Translations under genes and position numbers: made by a program
NCBI RefSeq assembly: GCF_023349125.1
Contig: NZ_JAKIKT010000007.1
Coordinates: 186,001 to 250,000, forward strand
Direction of reading: 5' to 3'
Source of the DNA: Shewanella corallii
GTDB taxonomy: Bacteria > Pseudomonadota > Gammaproteobacteria > Enterobacterales > Shewanellaceae
Length of the DNA stretch: 64,000 bases
Part shown: positions 26,540 through 35,275 of the stretch, piece by piece
Numbering within the stretch: the stretch's first letter is position 1
Layout of the letters: every line of letters begins with the position of its first letter
The notes under the pieces: model-generated
The model's input: only the letters and a program-made list of their open reading frames with translations
Database searches by the model: none
Told to the model about the DNA's origin: nothing

Positions 26540-27272
26540 GAGCGTCATCATTACGGGGGCATGCGGCAATGTAGGTGAAGCTGCAGCTAACTTGTTTTAT
26601 CAGCAGGGCGCACAACTTGTACTGACAGACTTGAGTCAGAGAAAGCTTCAAGAAAAGTTCAAACATTTCTCAGCGGAACGATGTCGCTTGGTCGACGGTA
26701 ACATCACTGAAGAAACCACCAATATTGAGATTGTATCCGAGGCGATGAAGCAATTCGGCAAGTTGGACGGCTTCCTGGCCAATGCTGGTATAGAAGGACA
26801 AATGGGGCCGATAGCTGACGCTGATGTCGATAGTTTTGACAAAGTGATGGCAGTCAATGTCAGAAGTGTTTGGTTGGGCGTCAAACATGTCTCTAAGGCG
26901 ATGCAGTCGAGCGGAGGCGGAAGTATTGTCATTACCTCCTCTGTTGGAGGGGTTACAGGCTCTCCCTTTGTATCGGCTTATATCACCAGCAAACATGCAG
27001 TGGTTGGGATAATGCGCTCATTGGCATTGGAGTTGGGAGCAGACAATATCCGGGTGAATACGGTTCACCCCTGTGGTGTCGAAGGGCGAATGATAGAGCA
27101 TATTCGCAGTATGCTGCCTCCGGGAGCCATTGAGAAAAGCTTGGAGCGTCAGGCTCTGGCACGCTTGGTTAATCCATCTGAAGTGGCAGGCATTATGCGT
27201 TTTCTGATTTCTGATGAAAGCCGGATGTGCACTGGCGGCTGCTACAACATTGACGGTGGATACTCGACTTGA
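26523..27272 (+). CDS. SDR-family oxidoreductase
   Basis: A 249-residue SDR. The cofactor loop TGACGNVG is at 11-18, then DLSQRK, ANAG (near 86-89), the catalytic Ser139/140, and Tyr153-Lys157 in AYITSKHAV. It ends with CYNIDGGYST. The ATG at 26523 follows GGGAG and overlaps the lipoate ligase end by 17 bp. It is the ninth gene of the ten-gene operon. Probably an alcohol or 3-hydroxyacyl-CoA dehydrogenase; substrate unknown. Confidence 0.86.
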   Translation: MSLANKSVIITGACGNVGEAAANLFYQQGAQLVLTDLSQRKLQEKFKHFSAERCRLVDGNITEETTNIEIVSEAMKQFGKLDGFLANAGIEGQMGPIADADVDSFDKVMAVNVRSVWLGVKHVSKAMQSSGGGSIVITSSVGGVTGSPFVSAYITSKHAVVGIMRSLALELGADNIRVNTVHPCGVEGRMIEHIRSMLPPGAIEKSLERQALARLVNPSEVAGIMRFLISDESRMCTGGCYNIDGGYST

Positions 27273-27280
27273 GGTGAGTT

Positions 27281-28066
27281 ATGCAACTGACAGAACTGAC
27301 AATCAAAGAAGAAATCGCCCTGTTGACGCTCCGGTCGGTGGCGACCAGAAATGCGCTATCCCTGGAGATGGCCGCAGAACTGCGAGATCAGCTTGAGAGC
27401 GTGGCTGACAGCAGTGTCAGGATGCTGCTGCTCAGGGGGGAGGGCTGTTTTATGGCTGGAGGGGATATCACCTTTCTTGAGCAAGCTGTGTCCAGAGAGG
27501 ATGCCAGGGATGTTGCCTGTTTGATTGATGCAGCCCACGGGCTGATAGATCAAATTCGCGCCTTAGCGGTACCAGTGGTTGCTGTGGTCGAAGGTAGCTG
27601 TGCAGGGTTTGGCATCAGTTTGCTCAGTCATTGTGATTTTGCCATTGCTGAACAGTCCTGTGTTTTTACCCTGGCGTATTCTGCCATTGGGGCCAGCCCA
27701 GACGGCGGTGCCAGTTATACTTTGCCCCGTATTTGCGGAGAAAAGAAAGCCAGGGAGCTACTTATGTTCAGCGAGCCCTTTACGGCAGAAGATGCCATGA
27801 ATATAGGTCTGGTTAATGAGGTTGTCAGTATCGGGGGAATGTCGGCTTGTATCAGCCGCTGGCAGCAAAGGATCTGTTTAAAATCTCCCCATGCACTGGC
27901 GCGTATCAAACAGCTTATGAATAGGGATCAAAATGAGCGCCGCGCCCATATGGAAGCCGAAAAACAAGCTTTTATAAAGGGTATAGCTTCAGATGATCTG
28001 CTTGAAGGGATTCGGGCTTTTATGGAAAAAAGGCCCGCCAATTACAAATCCTCTATTCAGGATTAA
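27281..28066 (+). CDS. Enoyl-CoA hydratase/isomerase family protein
   Basis: A 261-residue crotonase-fold protein. The oxyanion-hole segment MAGGDITFLEQ and VVEGSCAGFGISLLSHCDFA are clear. The region after it reads IGASPDGGASYTLPRICG, with Asp rather than Glu at the second acidic position, as in many CoA-isomerases of PaaG type. It could hydrate or isomerise an unsaturated acyl-CoA. It is the last gene of the operon and ends facing the ferredoxin gene. The ATG follows GAGGTGAG. Confidence 0.87.
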   Translation: MQLTELTIKEEIALLTLRSVATRNALSLEMAAELRDQLESVADSSVRMLLLRGEGCFMAGGDITFLEQAVSREDARDVACLIDAAHGLIDQIRALAVPVVAVVEGSCAGFGISLLSHCDFAIAEQSCVFTLAYSAIGASPDGGASYTLPRICGEKKARELLMFSEPFTAEDAMNIGLVNEVVSIGGMSACISRWQQRICLKSPHALARIKQLMNRDQNERRAHMEAEKQAFIKGIASDDLLEGIRAFMEKRPANYKSSIQD

Positions 28067-28093
28067 AGGCGGACAAAGGTCAGCAGGGAAGTG

Positions 28094-28405
28094 TTAAGAA
28101 ATCACATTAAAATTCAGCCCTTCAGGGATATCAGTCAGCTTTAGTTGGCAGGCAAGGCGACTGGTAGGAGTCGAGTTAGGCACATACTCAAGCAGTGCTT
28201 GCTCATCTTCATGCATCGCAGGCAGACGCTCAAAATCTTGTTGGGACAATCCCACGTGGCATGTGGCACAGGAGCAGCAGCCACCGCATTCGCCATCAAT
28301 TCCTTCGATATTATGATTGACCGCCAACTGCATCAGATTTGATGCGCCAGCTCTTGGCAGCTCATGGCATTGGCCTGAGGCATCGATTATTTTGATTGGT
28401 GACAT
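28094..28405 (-). CDS. Adrenodoxin-type 2Fe-2S ferredoxin
   Basis: A 103-residue ferredoxin with cysteines 40, 46, 49 and 86 in the C-x5-C-x2-C-x36-C spacing of adrenodoxin/putidaredoxin, the type that feeds bacterial P450s. It is preceded by AAGGAG and overlaps the end of the reductase gene by 19 bp, so the two form a redox pair. It is the likely electron donor to the P450 encoded 14 kb away under the same type of operator. Confidence 0.93.
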   Translation of the reverse strand: MSPIKIIDASGQCHELPRAGASNLMQLAVNHNIEGIDGECGGCCSCATCHVGLSQQDFERLPAMHEDEQALLEYVPNSTPTSRLACQLKLTDIPEGLNFNVIS

Positions 28406-29616
28406 AGTGTAATTATCTCCTTCATGCTGATGGATGAGTTACTGAGCATCTCTGCCGGTACTCTTCCTCCTTGTGCGATAAGCCGCTTTGAGGCCATAAA
28501 TTCACCGGGTTGATTGACGCAATCGGCAGCGATAACCACACCATTGCGCAGGTAGAAACAACTGAATTGACCATCGCTGACACTCCCCCTCAGTACAGTC
28601 GCATCATGGCCTGTATTTATCCCGGCCATTTTCATTTTCAGGTCATATTGGTCAGTCCAGAACCAGGGAAGATCGTGGGGCTTAAAGTCCTGCTGAGTGA
28701 TATGTGCAGCGGTAATTCGGGCTTGCTCAACGGCACTTTGAACAGACTCTATTCTGAGCCCGGGATGGTCCGGGTGAGGGTAGCTAGCGCAATCTCCAAT
28801 GGCATATATATTGTGATCTGATGTTTGACCATATTGATTCACTAATACGCCATTATCTGTCTCAAGCTTTGCCTTTGAAGCCAGATAGGTATTTGGCAAC
28901 ATGCCTATTCCAGCTACTACAAGATCGGTTATGAAACACTCCCCATCAGATGAGCGAAGGCTGGCCCTGCCATCTTGAAGTAATGTGGCTTGTTCAATCT
29001 GCTGCCCGATTAAAAAGTGGACACCTCGTCGCTGGTGGTAGGTTTGAAAAAAATCACTCACCTCAGCGGCTGTCACCCGGTTTAATATTCTGCTGGCTGC
29101 TTCTACCAGGGTGACCTTTTTACCCATTTGGATCAGGCTGGCTGCGAGTTCCAGACCGATATATCCTCCGCCCACAAGGGTGATGTGCTGAGTGTTTTCG
29201 AGCCGCTTTTGGAGCGCCAGAGTGTCTGACATGTCTCTGAGATAAACCAGCTTGTCCGACTCCAGGCCCGGAATTCTGACAGGACGCGGTGCTCCGCCTG
29301 TCGCCAGTATCAACTTGTCATAGTTGAGTTCGCCATTAATCAGCCTGTGCTTACGGTCAATCTCTTTCACAGAGTAATTCAGCCTTAACTCTATCCCAGC
29401 TTCATCAAATGCTGATGGGGATTTGAGCTGAATTTGTTCTGCCTGTACTTCCCCTTTTACCAGCGCTTTGGAGAGTGGAGGCCTGTGATAGGGCAGGCAG
29501 GACTCATCACTGAGAAGAGTAACTTCTATCCCAGGGATATGTTGCTTCAGCTGGAATGCGGCGTTGCAGCCGGCATGGCTGGCTCCAATAATGACGATTT
29601 TCTGTCTATTACCCAT
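28387..29616 (-). CDS. Ferredoxin reductase (FAD/NAD-dependent, putidaredoxin reductase type)
   Basis: A 409-residue pyridine nucleotide-disulphide-fold reductase. The FAD motif is IVIIGASHAGCNAA, LPYHRPPLSK is as in the putidaredoxin/rubredoxin reductase group, the NAD motif is LVGGGYIGLELAASL, and the second FAD motif is IYAIGDCASYPH. It reduces the adjacent ferredoxin with NAD(P)H. The ATG at 29616 starts the FAD domain; an ATG five codons earlier lies within the operator and is less likely. As the only such reductase in the block it may also supply the Rieske oxygenases (inference). Confidence 0.9.
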   Translation of the reverse strand: MGNRQKIVIIGASHAGCNAAFQLKQHIPGIEVTLLSDESCLPYHRPPLSKALVKGEVQAEQIQLKSPSAFDEAGIELRLNYSVKEIDRKHRLINGELNYDKLILATGGAPRPVRIPGLESDKLVYLRDMSDTLALQKRLENTQHITLVGGGYIGLELAASLIQMGKKVTLVEAASRILNRVTAAEVSDFFQTYHQRRGVHFLIGQQIEQATLLQDGRASLRSSDGECFITDLVVAGIGMLPNTYLASKAKLETDNGVLVNQYGQTSDHNIYAIGDCASYPHPDHPGLRIESVQSAVEQARITAAHITQQDFKPHDLPWFWTDQYDLKMKMAGINTGHDATVLRGSVSDGQFSCFYLRNGVVIAADCVNQPGEFMASKRLIAQGGRVPAEMLSNSSISMKEIITLCHQSK

Positions 29617-29621
29617 AAAAC

Positions 29622-29639
29622 AAAACGGCATGATTGTTT
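29622..29639. promoter_or_regulatory. Block operator D (reductase / MDR divergent promoter)
   Basis: AAAACGGCATGATTGTTT. The right half fits the consensus (G..TGTTT) but the left half is degenerate. It lies between the divergent ferredoxin reductase and MDR genes, very close to the reductase start. Confidence 0.55.
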
Positions 29640-29703
29640 TTTATTAAGTCTATGTTAATTTATTGTTTCGATCCACCGTTAGTTGCACTAAATGGACACC
29701 GGC

Positions 29704-30705
29704 ATGAAAAATAAAGTTATTGTTTTGCACAGGACGCCTGTAGGAGCCTTGTCAGACGGCGACTTGGCGCTGAAGGTGCGGGACGTTGGAGAATTGTTAC
29801 CCGGGTTTATCAGGGTAGCGGTGGAGTATATTTCCGTGGAGCCTGCGATGCGCGGTTGGGTGACAAATCGTACCGATTACATGCCGAGGCTAGCGCCTGG
29901 AGATACTTTACATGCTTTTGGGATTGGCGTGGTGATCCAGAGCGAGCATGCTGGTTTTACCGTAGGGCAAAAAGTGATTGGTAACCTTGGCGCCCAAGAG
30001 ATAGCGGATATTAATCCTGAAATGACAGAGCTTCGAACTGCCTTGCCTGAGCCTGTGCCATCTTCCATTCAGCTTGGGATGGCCGGGATTACCGGGTTAA
30101 CGGCATTCTTTGGTATGACCAAAATCGCCAGGCCATCAGTCGGAGAAACTTTTGTAGTGTCTGCGGCAGCAGGCGCGGTGGGATCAGTGGCCGGTCAGTT
30201 GGCCAGGTTGGCTGGTTGTAAAGTGATAGGGATTGCAGGCAGTGATGCCAAAAGTCTTTGGTTGACCCGGGAATTGGGGTTTGATGCTGTTATCAACCGA
30301 CATAGTGAGAATGTCAAAGCCCGGCTGGACGAACTCTGTCCTGAAGGAATAGATATCTACTTTGATAATGTTGGTGGCGACATACTGGATACTTGCCTCT
30401 CCCGTCTCCGTAAAGGCGCCAGAGTTGTGCTTTGTGGTGGAATTGCAACTTACAATGCGACTGAAAAACCGGCTGGGCCAGCAAATTACTTTGCGCTTGT
30501 GCATCGTAGTGCATTGATGCAGGGCTTTATTGTATTGGACTATCTGGATGAGTTTGAACCGGCAATTGAATGGATAATGACTCAATACAACGCCGGACTT
30601 CTGATAAACCGGGAAGAGATGTTTACCGGGGTTGAATCTCTCCCCAATGCTTTGAACGCGCTATTTGATGGCAGCAACACTGGTAAGGTGCTGGTCAAAA
30701 CCTGA
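29704..30705 (+). CDS. Zinc-free MDR reductase (PTGR/CurA-like)
   Basis: A 333-residue third paralogue of the block's MDR reductases. It starts MKNKVIVLHRTPVG, which aligns with the starts of the other two, and has SAAAGAVGSVAGQLARLAG and IYFDNVGGDILDTCLSRL. It is predicted to be an NADPH-dependent double-bond reductase acting next to a ketone. An ATG four codons earlier is possible but neither start has a strong ribosome site. It is transcribed alone from the operator D region and converges with the SnoaL-like gene. Confidence 0.87.
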   Translation: MKNKVIVLHRTPVGALSDGDLALKVRDVGELLPGFIRVAVEYISVEPAMRGWVTNRTDYMPRLAPGDTLHAFGIGVVIQSEHAGFTVGQKVIGNLGAQEIADINPEMTELRTALPEPVPSSIQLGMAGITGLTAFFGMTKIARPSVGETFVVSAAAGAVGSVAGQLARLAGCKVIGIAGSDAKSLWLTRELGFDAVINRHSENVKARLDELCPEGIDIYFDNVGGDILDTCLSRLRKGARVVLCGGIATYNATEKPAGPANYFALVHRSALMQGFIVLDYLDEFEPAIEWIMTQYNAGLLINREEMFTGVESLPNALNALFDGSNTGKVLVKT

Positions 30706-30714
30706 ATAGACCAA

Positions 30715-31197
30715 TTAGAATTCGAATGGGGGAAATAGAGGAGTAAGCTCATTCTCCCCATCGAATAGGCTGTTTCTGACCAGCTCACTATCGTAGAACT
30801 CCCATAGTCGACTTATCCTGCCCTCAGTGACCCGGAAAATATGACAGTATCTTTGGTCGTAATTCTTGCCTGACTTGGTGTTTCCTCTGGCCTCCATAAT
30901 CGCGACGGCCATCTCACCATTGGAGCACATAACCTTCCATTTGGTGCAGAATTGAAAGTCATCAGCAAGCTGTTCCATCAACAAAGGGAAAACCTGGTTG
31001 CACAGTGTGTCTTTACCATCAATATGACCGGATAGAGGCGTAACTCCTGAAAGATCAAGCTGGACATTGTCGTGCATTGTGTCCAGAAACCTGCTCATAT
31101 CCTTGGCCTCGAGGCTGGTATAAAAGCGTGACACCAAATCCAAGGTGGACTGCTGTTGGGTGGGTAGGCTTTTATCCTGAGTCGAGTAACAGGTCAC
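30715..31197 (-). CDS. SnoaL/NTF2-like protein
   Basis: A 160-residue ketosteroid isomerase-like cone-fold protein: LVSRFYTSLEAKDMSRFLDT, LSGHIDGKDTLC, and the typical late strand YCHIFRVTEGRISRLWEFYD. Its GTG start overlaps the stop of the Rieske oxygenase gene as GTGA, with AGGA upstream. The tight coupling to a Rieske oxygenase could make it a small (beta-like) subunit or a downstream isomerase; neither is proven. Confidence 0.8.
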   Translation of the reverse strand: MTCYSTQDKSLPTQQQSTLDLVSRFYTSLEAKDMSRFLDTMHDNVQLDLSGVTPLSGHIDGKDTLCNQVFPLLMEQLADDFQFCTKWKVMCSNGEMAVAIMEARGNTKSGKNYDQRYCHIFRVTEGRISRLWEFYDSELVRNSLFDGENELTPLFPPFEF

Positions 31198-32600
31198 GAG
31201 TCATCCTGCTCTTGCCAGCCCTGCATATACATATCCAGTACCTTGTGGGTGTGCCGTATTCTGACTTCCTGGAAATTCGCCAGCTCAATTTTTTTCTCTT
31301 TGGCAGCATGCATACCTGATTGAACGAAAGGCATATTGCCCATGTCTTGGTCGAAGATAGGCCCAAGAGCACCCAACTCCTCAGCATCTGACCATTTTTC
31401 GTCTTCCTCCAGACTGTGCAGGGGAACGGGCGGAACCCTTTCAGCGTCTTTGTTATTTCGCTTCAATACCATCACATCCATATAGCAGGAATCAGGATCT
31501 TCCCCATCCGGTAACCAACGATAGACTATGTTGGGAACATAGCCGCCCCAAGGCGAAAAGTTGGGAAACACATTGTAGACAATGGCATCCAACATCTCAG
31601 CATTGGTTGCACGCTCGTAATTGTGGCCATCTTCTTTGCTGAAGTTGTCCCTGCTCATTCTGGCCATCACATCTCTAGCCGCCTGGCCCTCCTCCAGTTG
31701 ATGTTCATGTTCACTGACTACCCGGCCGGAACCGCGTGTAAGAGTATCGAGAATCTGTTGCTGGCTGACGGAGTTTTTTGGGAGGAATTCACTTTGTACT
31801 CCCATGGGATGTATCGCTCTGCTGACATGGTCACCGAGGATATCGTACTGACTGTTGGCATCTGCGCTAAAGCTAAGGATCTGTGGATGGGTTGCCTGGC
31901 TATGATAAGCTTCCATAAAGGCTTCCATGGCTACCTTCCAGTTACATGGAATACGTTTGCGAACATGGACAACTTTGCTGCATTCGTCCAGTCGCCAGCG
32001 TTCGAAGTGCTCTGTGATCTCTCCTAAATACTCTTCAAGTGGAGCACAGTCAGGATCCATATTGATAAATACAAAGCCTTGCCAGGTAGCAAGCCGGATC
32101 TGTGGCAGTGTCATCTGCTCTTCTTTGATATGGCAAAAATCCCACTGCGCGGGGATATGCTTTAACTCACCATCAAGACGCCAGGTATAAGCGTGGAAGG
32201 GACAGCGGATCTCTTTGGAGCAACCCTGAGAGGTTTTCAACTTACGGCCGCGGTGAAGACATGAATTGTAGAAGGCTCTCAAGGTGTCGTCTTCTCCCCG
32301 GATGATCAGAAATGAGTGTCTTCCAATCTCATAAACATAATGACTCCCGACTCTGGGAAGCTCTTCCTCCCGACAAGCCATCTGCCATACCTTTGACCAC
32401 ATAAGTTTGTATTCCTGGCTGCAATAGTGGCGACTGGTAAATACCCGGCTGTCGATACTGTCGGAGCCCAGGTCTTGATATCGCTCTTGGAAACAATCGT
32501 CAACCTTTCCCTCTTCGCGCAAAAATAACGCCTCTACTGACTCGATACCTTCTGGCCTGGCTGGCTTGATGCCCTGATTGCCACTGCGTTTGCCTGTCAT
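31194..32600 (-). CDS. Rieske non-haem iron oxygenase, large subunit
   Basis: A 468-residue ring-hydroxylating-type oxygenase. The Rieske 2Fe-2S ligands are Cys114, His116, Cys133 and His136 (SCLHRG, CPFHAYTW). The mononuclear iron site is EAYHSQATHP with His233 and His238, and a later acidic ligand is expected in the C-terminal half. The ATG at 32600 has AAGGAG; 21 upstream codons are discarded. It follows two acyl-CoA dehydrogenase genes, so it may hydroxylate a CoA-linked or late intermediate. Needs a ferredoxin or reductase not encoded next to it. Confidence 0.92.
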   Translation of the reverse strand: MTGKRSGNQGIKPARPEGIESVEALFLREEGKVDDCFQERYQDLGSDSIDSRVFTSRHYCSQEYKLMWSKVWQMACREEELPRVGSHYVYEIGRHSFLIIRGEDDTLRAFYNSCLHRGRKLKTSQGCSKEIRCPFHAYTWRLDGELKHIPAQWDFCHIKEEQMTLPQIRLATWQGFVFINMDPDCAPLEEYLGEITEHFERWRLDECSKVVHVRKRIPCNWKVAMEAFMEAYHSQATHPQILSFSADANSQYDILGDHVSRAIHPMGVQSEFLPKNSVSQQQILDTLTRGSGRVVSEHEHQLEEGQAARDVMARMSRDNFSKEDGHNYERATNAEMLDAIVYNVFPNFSPWGGYVPNIVYRWLPDGEDPDSCYMDVMVLKRNNKDAERVPPVPLHSLEEDEKWSDAEELGALGPIFDQDMGNMPFVQSGMHAAKEKKIELANFQEVRIRHTHKVLDMYMQGWQEQDDS

Positions 32601-32638
32601 GATTTGCTCCTTAGTAAGAGGAAAGTCGGTTGTTTTTG

Positions 32639-33769
32639 TTAACGGGTAAACTTCTGGTTGCACCTGTTAAGGTGGAAGTTTCGGTCACCATACCTGTGAG
32701 CGTTACACATCAGTCTCTTAGCGAAATGCCCTACATTCAGCTCTTCCGTTACACCGATTCCACCATGAAGCTGCACGGCAGCTTCTGCCACAAATCTGGC
32801 AGCATCATGGATTTGAATGTGGGCAAGTGACAGCAGGTAGTCGTGATTTGCTCTGTCAGAAGTAGCGAGAGACTCAGTCAGCATGGACGCCATAGAAGTC
32901 GCTCTTTGATGGGCGATATACATATCAGCCAATTTATGTTGTAGAGCCTGAAATTCGGCCAGCGGCTGGCCGAATTGGTTTCGATCCTTAAGATATTGAC
33001 TGGTTGCCTCTAATAGTTTGTTGATACAACCCAGGCTGTCAGCACAGTTAAAGGCAAAGGCAAGATTGAAAATATGCTGAGTACACTCACGGCTGTTACC
33101 ACTGTCGAGCAGACATGTATCAAGCTTCAAATTGGGGATTTCAATCTGAACATTGCCCATAGGCCTGTCATCTGCGCCAGCATAATGGTTAACGCTCAGA
33201 CCCGGTTCATCAGCCGGCAATAACAGCCATGTAGCATCACCTCGGGCCAAATCCGATGCCAGCAACAAAATATGGGTCAGATCCTGGGTATCGGTGACAA
33301 AGGATTTAACGCCTTTCGTAGTGGCAGTACCATCGCCATGATTTGCAATAAGAGTGTGATTGGTTTGGTAGTCATAGCCTTCGTCATAGAGAGCCAACGC
33401 ACAACGAACTGAGCCATTGACTATGCCGGGCAAAAACGTTTCCTTCTGCTGCTCATCGCCCAGCTCCTGAATTAATATGGCTGTCAACCACTGGCTGGCC
33501 ATAGGTTCCAGCACCAGATATTCTGCTTGTACTGTCAACAGGGACAGCATCTCGGAATATGAGCCTGACAAGCCGCCGTAGGCTTCGTCACAGGGAACTG
33601 CCAACCAACCAAGATCGGCCATCGTGAGCCAGGTATCACGATTCACCGGATTGCCTGATTTGATATTCTGATAGTGGTTGTGAAAGTCATAATTGTCTGA
33701 CAGATACCTGACAGCGCTTTCAACAAGAAGTTGTTCAATATCGTTACTGAAATCAGTTTGAGAGAACAT
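32639..33769 (-). CDS. Acyl-CoA dehydrogenase
   Basis: A 376-residue FAD acyl-CoA dehydrogenase-like subunit: LADLGWLAVPCDEAYGGLSG and the C-terminal LHGGIGVTEELNVGHFAKRL. It is somewhat divergent in the flavin-binding middle part. The ATG at 33769 has GAGGT at good distance; a start four codons earlier overlaps the upstream stop as ATGA. It lies next to a second dehydrogenase of similar size; such pairs form mixed tetramers in steroid side-chain oxidation of actinobacteria, and the same is possible here (inference). Confidence 0.87.
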   Translation of the reverse strand: MFSQTDFSNDIEQLLVESAVRYLSDNYDFHNHYQNIKSGNPVNRDTWLTMADLGWLAVPCDEAYGGLSGSYSEMLSLLTVQAEYLVLEPMASQWLTAILIQELGDEQQKETFLPGIVNGSVRCALALYDEGYDYQTNHTLIANHGDGTATTKGVKSFVTDTQDLTHILLLASDLARGDATWLLLPADEPGLSVNHYAGADDRPMGNVQIEIPNLKLDTCLLDSGNSRECTQHIFNLAFAFNCADSLGCINKLLEATSQYLKDRNQFGQPLAEFQALQHKLADMYIAHQRATSMASMLTESLATSDRANHDYLLSLAHIQIHDAARFVAEAAVQLHGGIGVTEELNVGHFAKRLMCNAHRYGDRNFHLNRCNQKFTR

Positions 33770-33777
33770 GGGGGACC

Positions 33778-34983
33778 TCATGAGCGGGTTAAAATCGTTC
33801 TGGCAATCAGGTTTCTTTGTATCTCGTTGGTGCCACCATAAATGGAGGCTGCCAGACTATTCAGGTAGCGGGGAACGGCCCAATAGCTGTCCTGAAATTT
33901 TGGGATGGGCCAATGAGAGTCTGATAGTTTCTCCCGTTTCAGGACCATAGCTTCTGGCCCCAGCAGTTCCACCGCCAACCTCGCCAGTTGCTGCTCAATC
34001 TCTGTGGCTTCGGTTTTTAGCAGTGAGGATTCAGCTCCACTTTCACACCCGTTCTCATAATGTTTTTGGGCACGTAGCTCAGTGTATTCCAGGGCTGTAA
34101 TCGCAGCGTCGAGTTCTATCAGGCGATTGACATAAAGTGACTCAAAGTAGGAGTCTTGTGTGGAATTCATAGATTTTTGCTGGCAAAGCCGGGTGACTCT
34201 GATTAAATTTGCTCTAAGCCTTGCTGAAGCTGCGCCAGCGCCACGCTCCAGCTCCAACAAGTATTTGGCATAGGTCCAACCTTGTCCTGGTTCTCCAACG
34301 AGGTTTTCTTGAGGCACTTTAACGTCTTCAAAGAACACTTCATTCAGGTCGTGCTGACCACTGATAGAGGTGATGGGTTTGACAGAGATCCCCGGAGTAT
34401 CCATGGGAATAAGCAGAAAACTGATGCCTTGCTGGGGCTTCTTCTCTTTACTGGTCCTGACAAGACAGAAAATCCAATTGGCAAAATGAGCATGAGTTGT
34501 CCAAATTTTGCTGCCATTCACCAGGTAATGCCCATCGACTAGTTCAGCTTTACATTTCAGGGAGGCAAGATCTGATCCTGAGCCTGGCTCAGAATAGCCC
34601 TGGCACCAATAATCCTCACCGGATAAAATTCGGGGTAGGAAGCGTTGCTTTTGCTGCTCTGAGCCATATTTGATGATCACAGGCCCTACCATTTTGAGTC
34701 CTAGAGGAATAGTCAGAGGGGCGCCAGCTTTGGCCGACTCTACCTCAAAAATATACTTCTGCTTTTGCGTCCAGTTGATACCACCATACTGTTCAGGCCA
34801 AAGAGGAGCGGCCCAACCTTTGGCAGCCAACTTCTGTTGCCAGGCAAGTGCCAGCTCTTTGTCCGGGAACACTCCTGAGGTTGCCAGTGATTCATGCAGG
34901 ATTTCTTCAGTGAGGTTGTGTTGAAGAAATTCCCGAACCTCTTGTTGGAATGCGAGTTCCCTTTCATCTAGTACAAGGCTCAT
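33778..34983 (-). CDS. Acyl-CoA dehydrogenase
   Basis: A 401-residue FAD acyl-CoA dehydrogenase with the flavin motif CQGYSEPGSGSDLASLKC, TTHAHFANWIFCLVRT and the C-terminal IYGGTNEIQRNLIA. At the site of the MCAD catalytic glutamate (YEGT) this protein has Gly, so the base must come from elsewhere or from the partner subunit. It is the first gene of the four-gene operon ACAD-ACAD-Rieske-SnoaL, with operator E about 80 bp upstream. Substrate unknown. Confidence 0.9.
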   Translation of the reverse strand: MSLVLDERELAFQQEVREFLQHNLTEEILHESLATSGVFPDKELALAWQQKLAAKGWAAPLWPEQYGGINWTQKQKYIFEVESAKAGAPLTIPLGLKMVGPVIIKYGSEQQKQRFLPRILSGEDYWCQGYSEPGSGSDLASLKCKAELVDGHYLVNGSKIWTTHAHFANWIFCLVRTSKEKKPQQGISFLLIPMDTPGISVKPITSISGQHDLNEVFFEDVKVPQENLVGEPGQGWTYAKYLLELERGAGAASARLRANLIRVTRLCQQKSMNSTQDSYFESLYVNRLIELDAAITALEYTELRAQKHYENGCESGAESSLLKTEATEIEQQLARLAVELLGPEAMVLKREKLSDSHWPIPKFQDSYWAVPRYLNSLAASIYGGTNEIQRNLIARTILTRS

Positions 34984-35055
34984 AAGTAACCCTTAGTTTT
35001 TATGGTTAGTTTGCTCCGATATAGATGGCATATGGACGTCACTTAAAACTCTGTT

Positions 35056-35080
35056 ATTATAAAAACAGAACTGACTGTAT
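35056..35080 (-). promoter_or_regulatory. Block operator E and -10 box of the ACAD operon
   Basis: AAACAGAACTGACTGTAT (35063-35080) matches the block dyad at both outer halves. On the minus strand a perfect TATAAT (35056-35061) follows directly, so the operator fills the space just upstream of the -10 box of the acyl-CoA dehydrogenase operon. Confidence 0.75.
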
Positions 35081-35205
35081 TTTTATTGGATCGATAAAGC
35101 TTCAGGGAAGATGGCAAATTGTTGAATCTCTCGGTTAATCTACGTACGATTATTTCAGATTCTTTACACACCTTTTGTTTTATCCTCTGAAGTTCATATC
35201 AAAAC

Positions 35206-35223
35206 AAACATGCCTGTATGTTT
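35206..35223. promoter_or_regulatory. Block operator F (tetR promoter)
   Basis: AAACATGCCTGTATGTTT, 53 bp upstream of the TetR-family gene. A TATCAT -10-like box follows at 35228-35233. The site would let the regulator control its own gene. Confidence 0.72.
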
Positions 35224-35275
35224 TTTGTATCATCAGGGTGGATGATTTTCAAGCGTCTTCTTCAGGAGTTATTTC

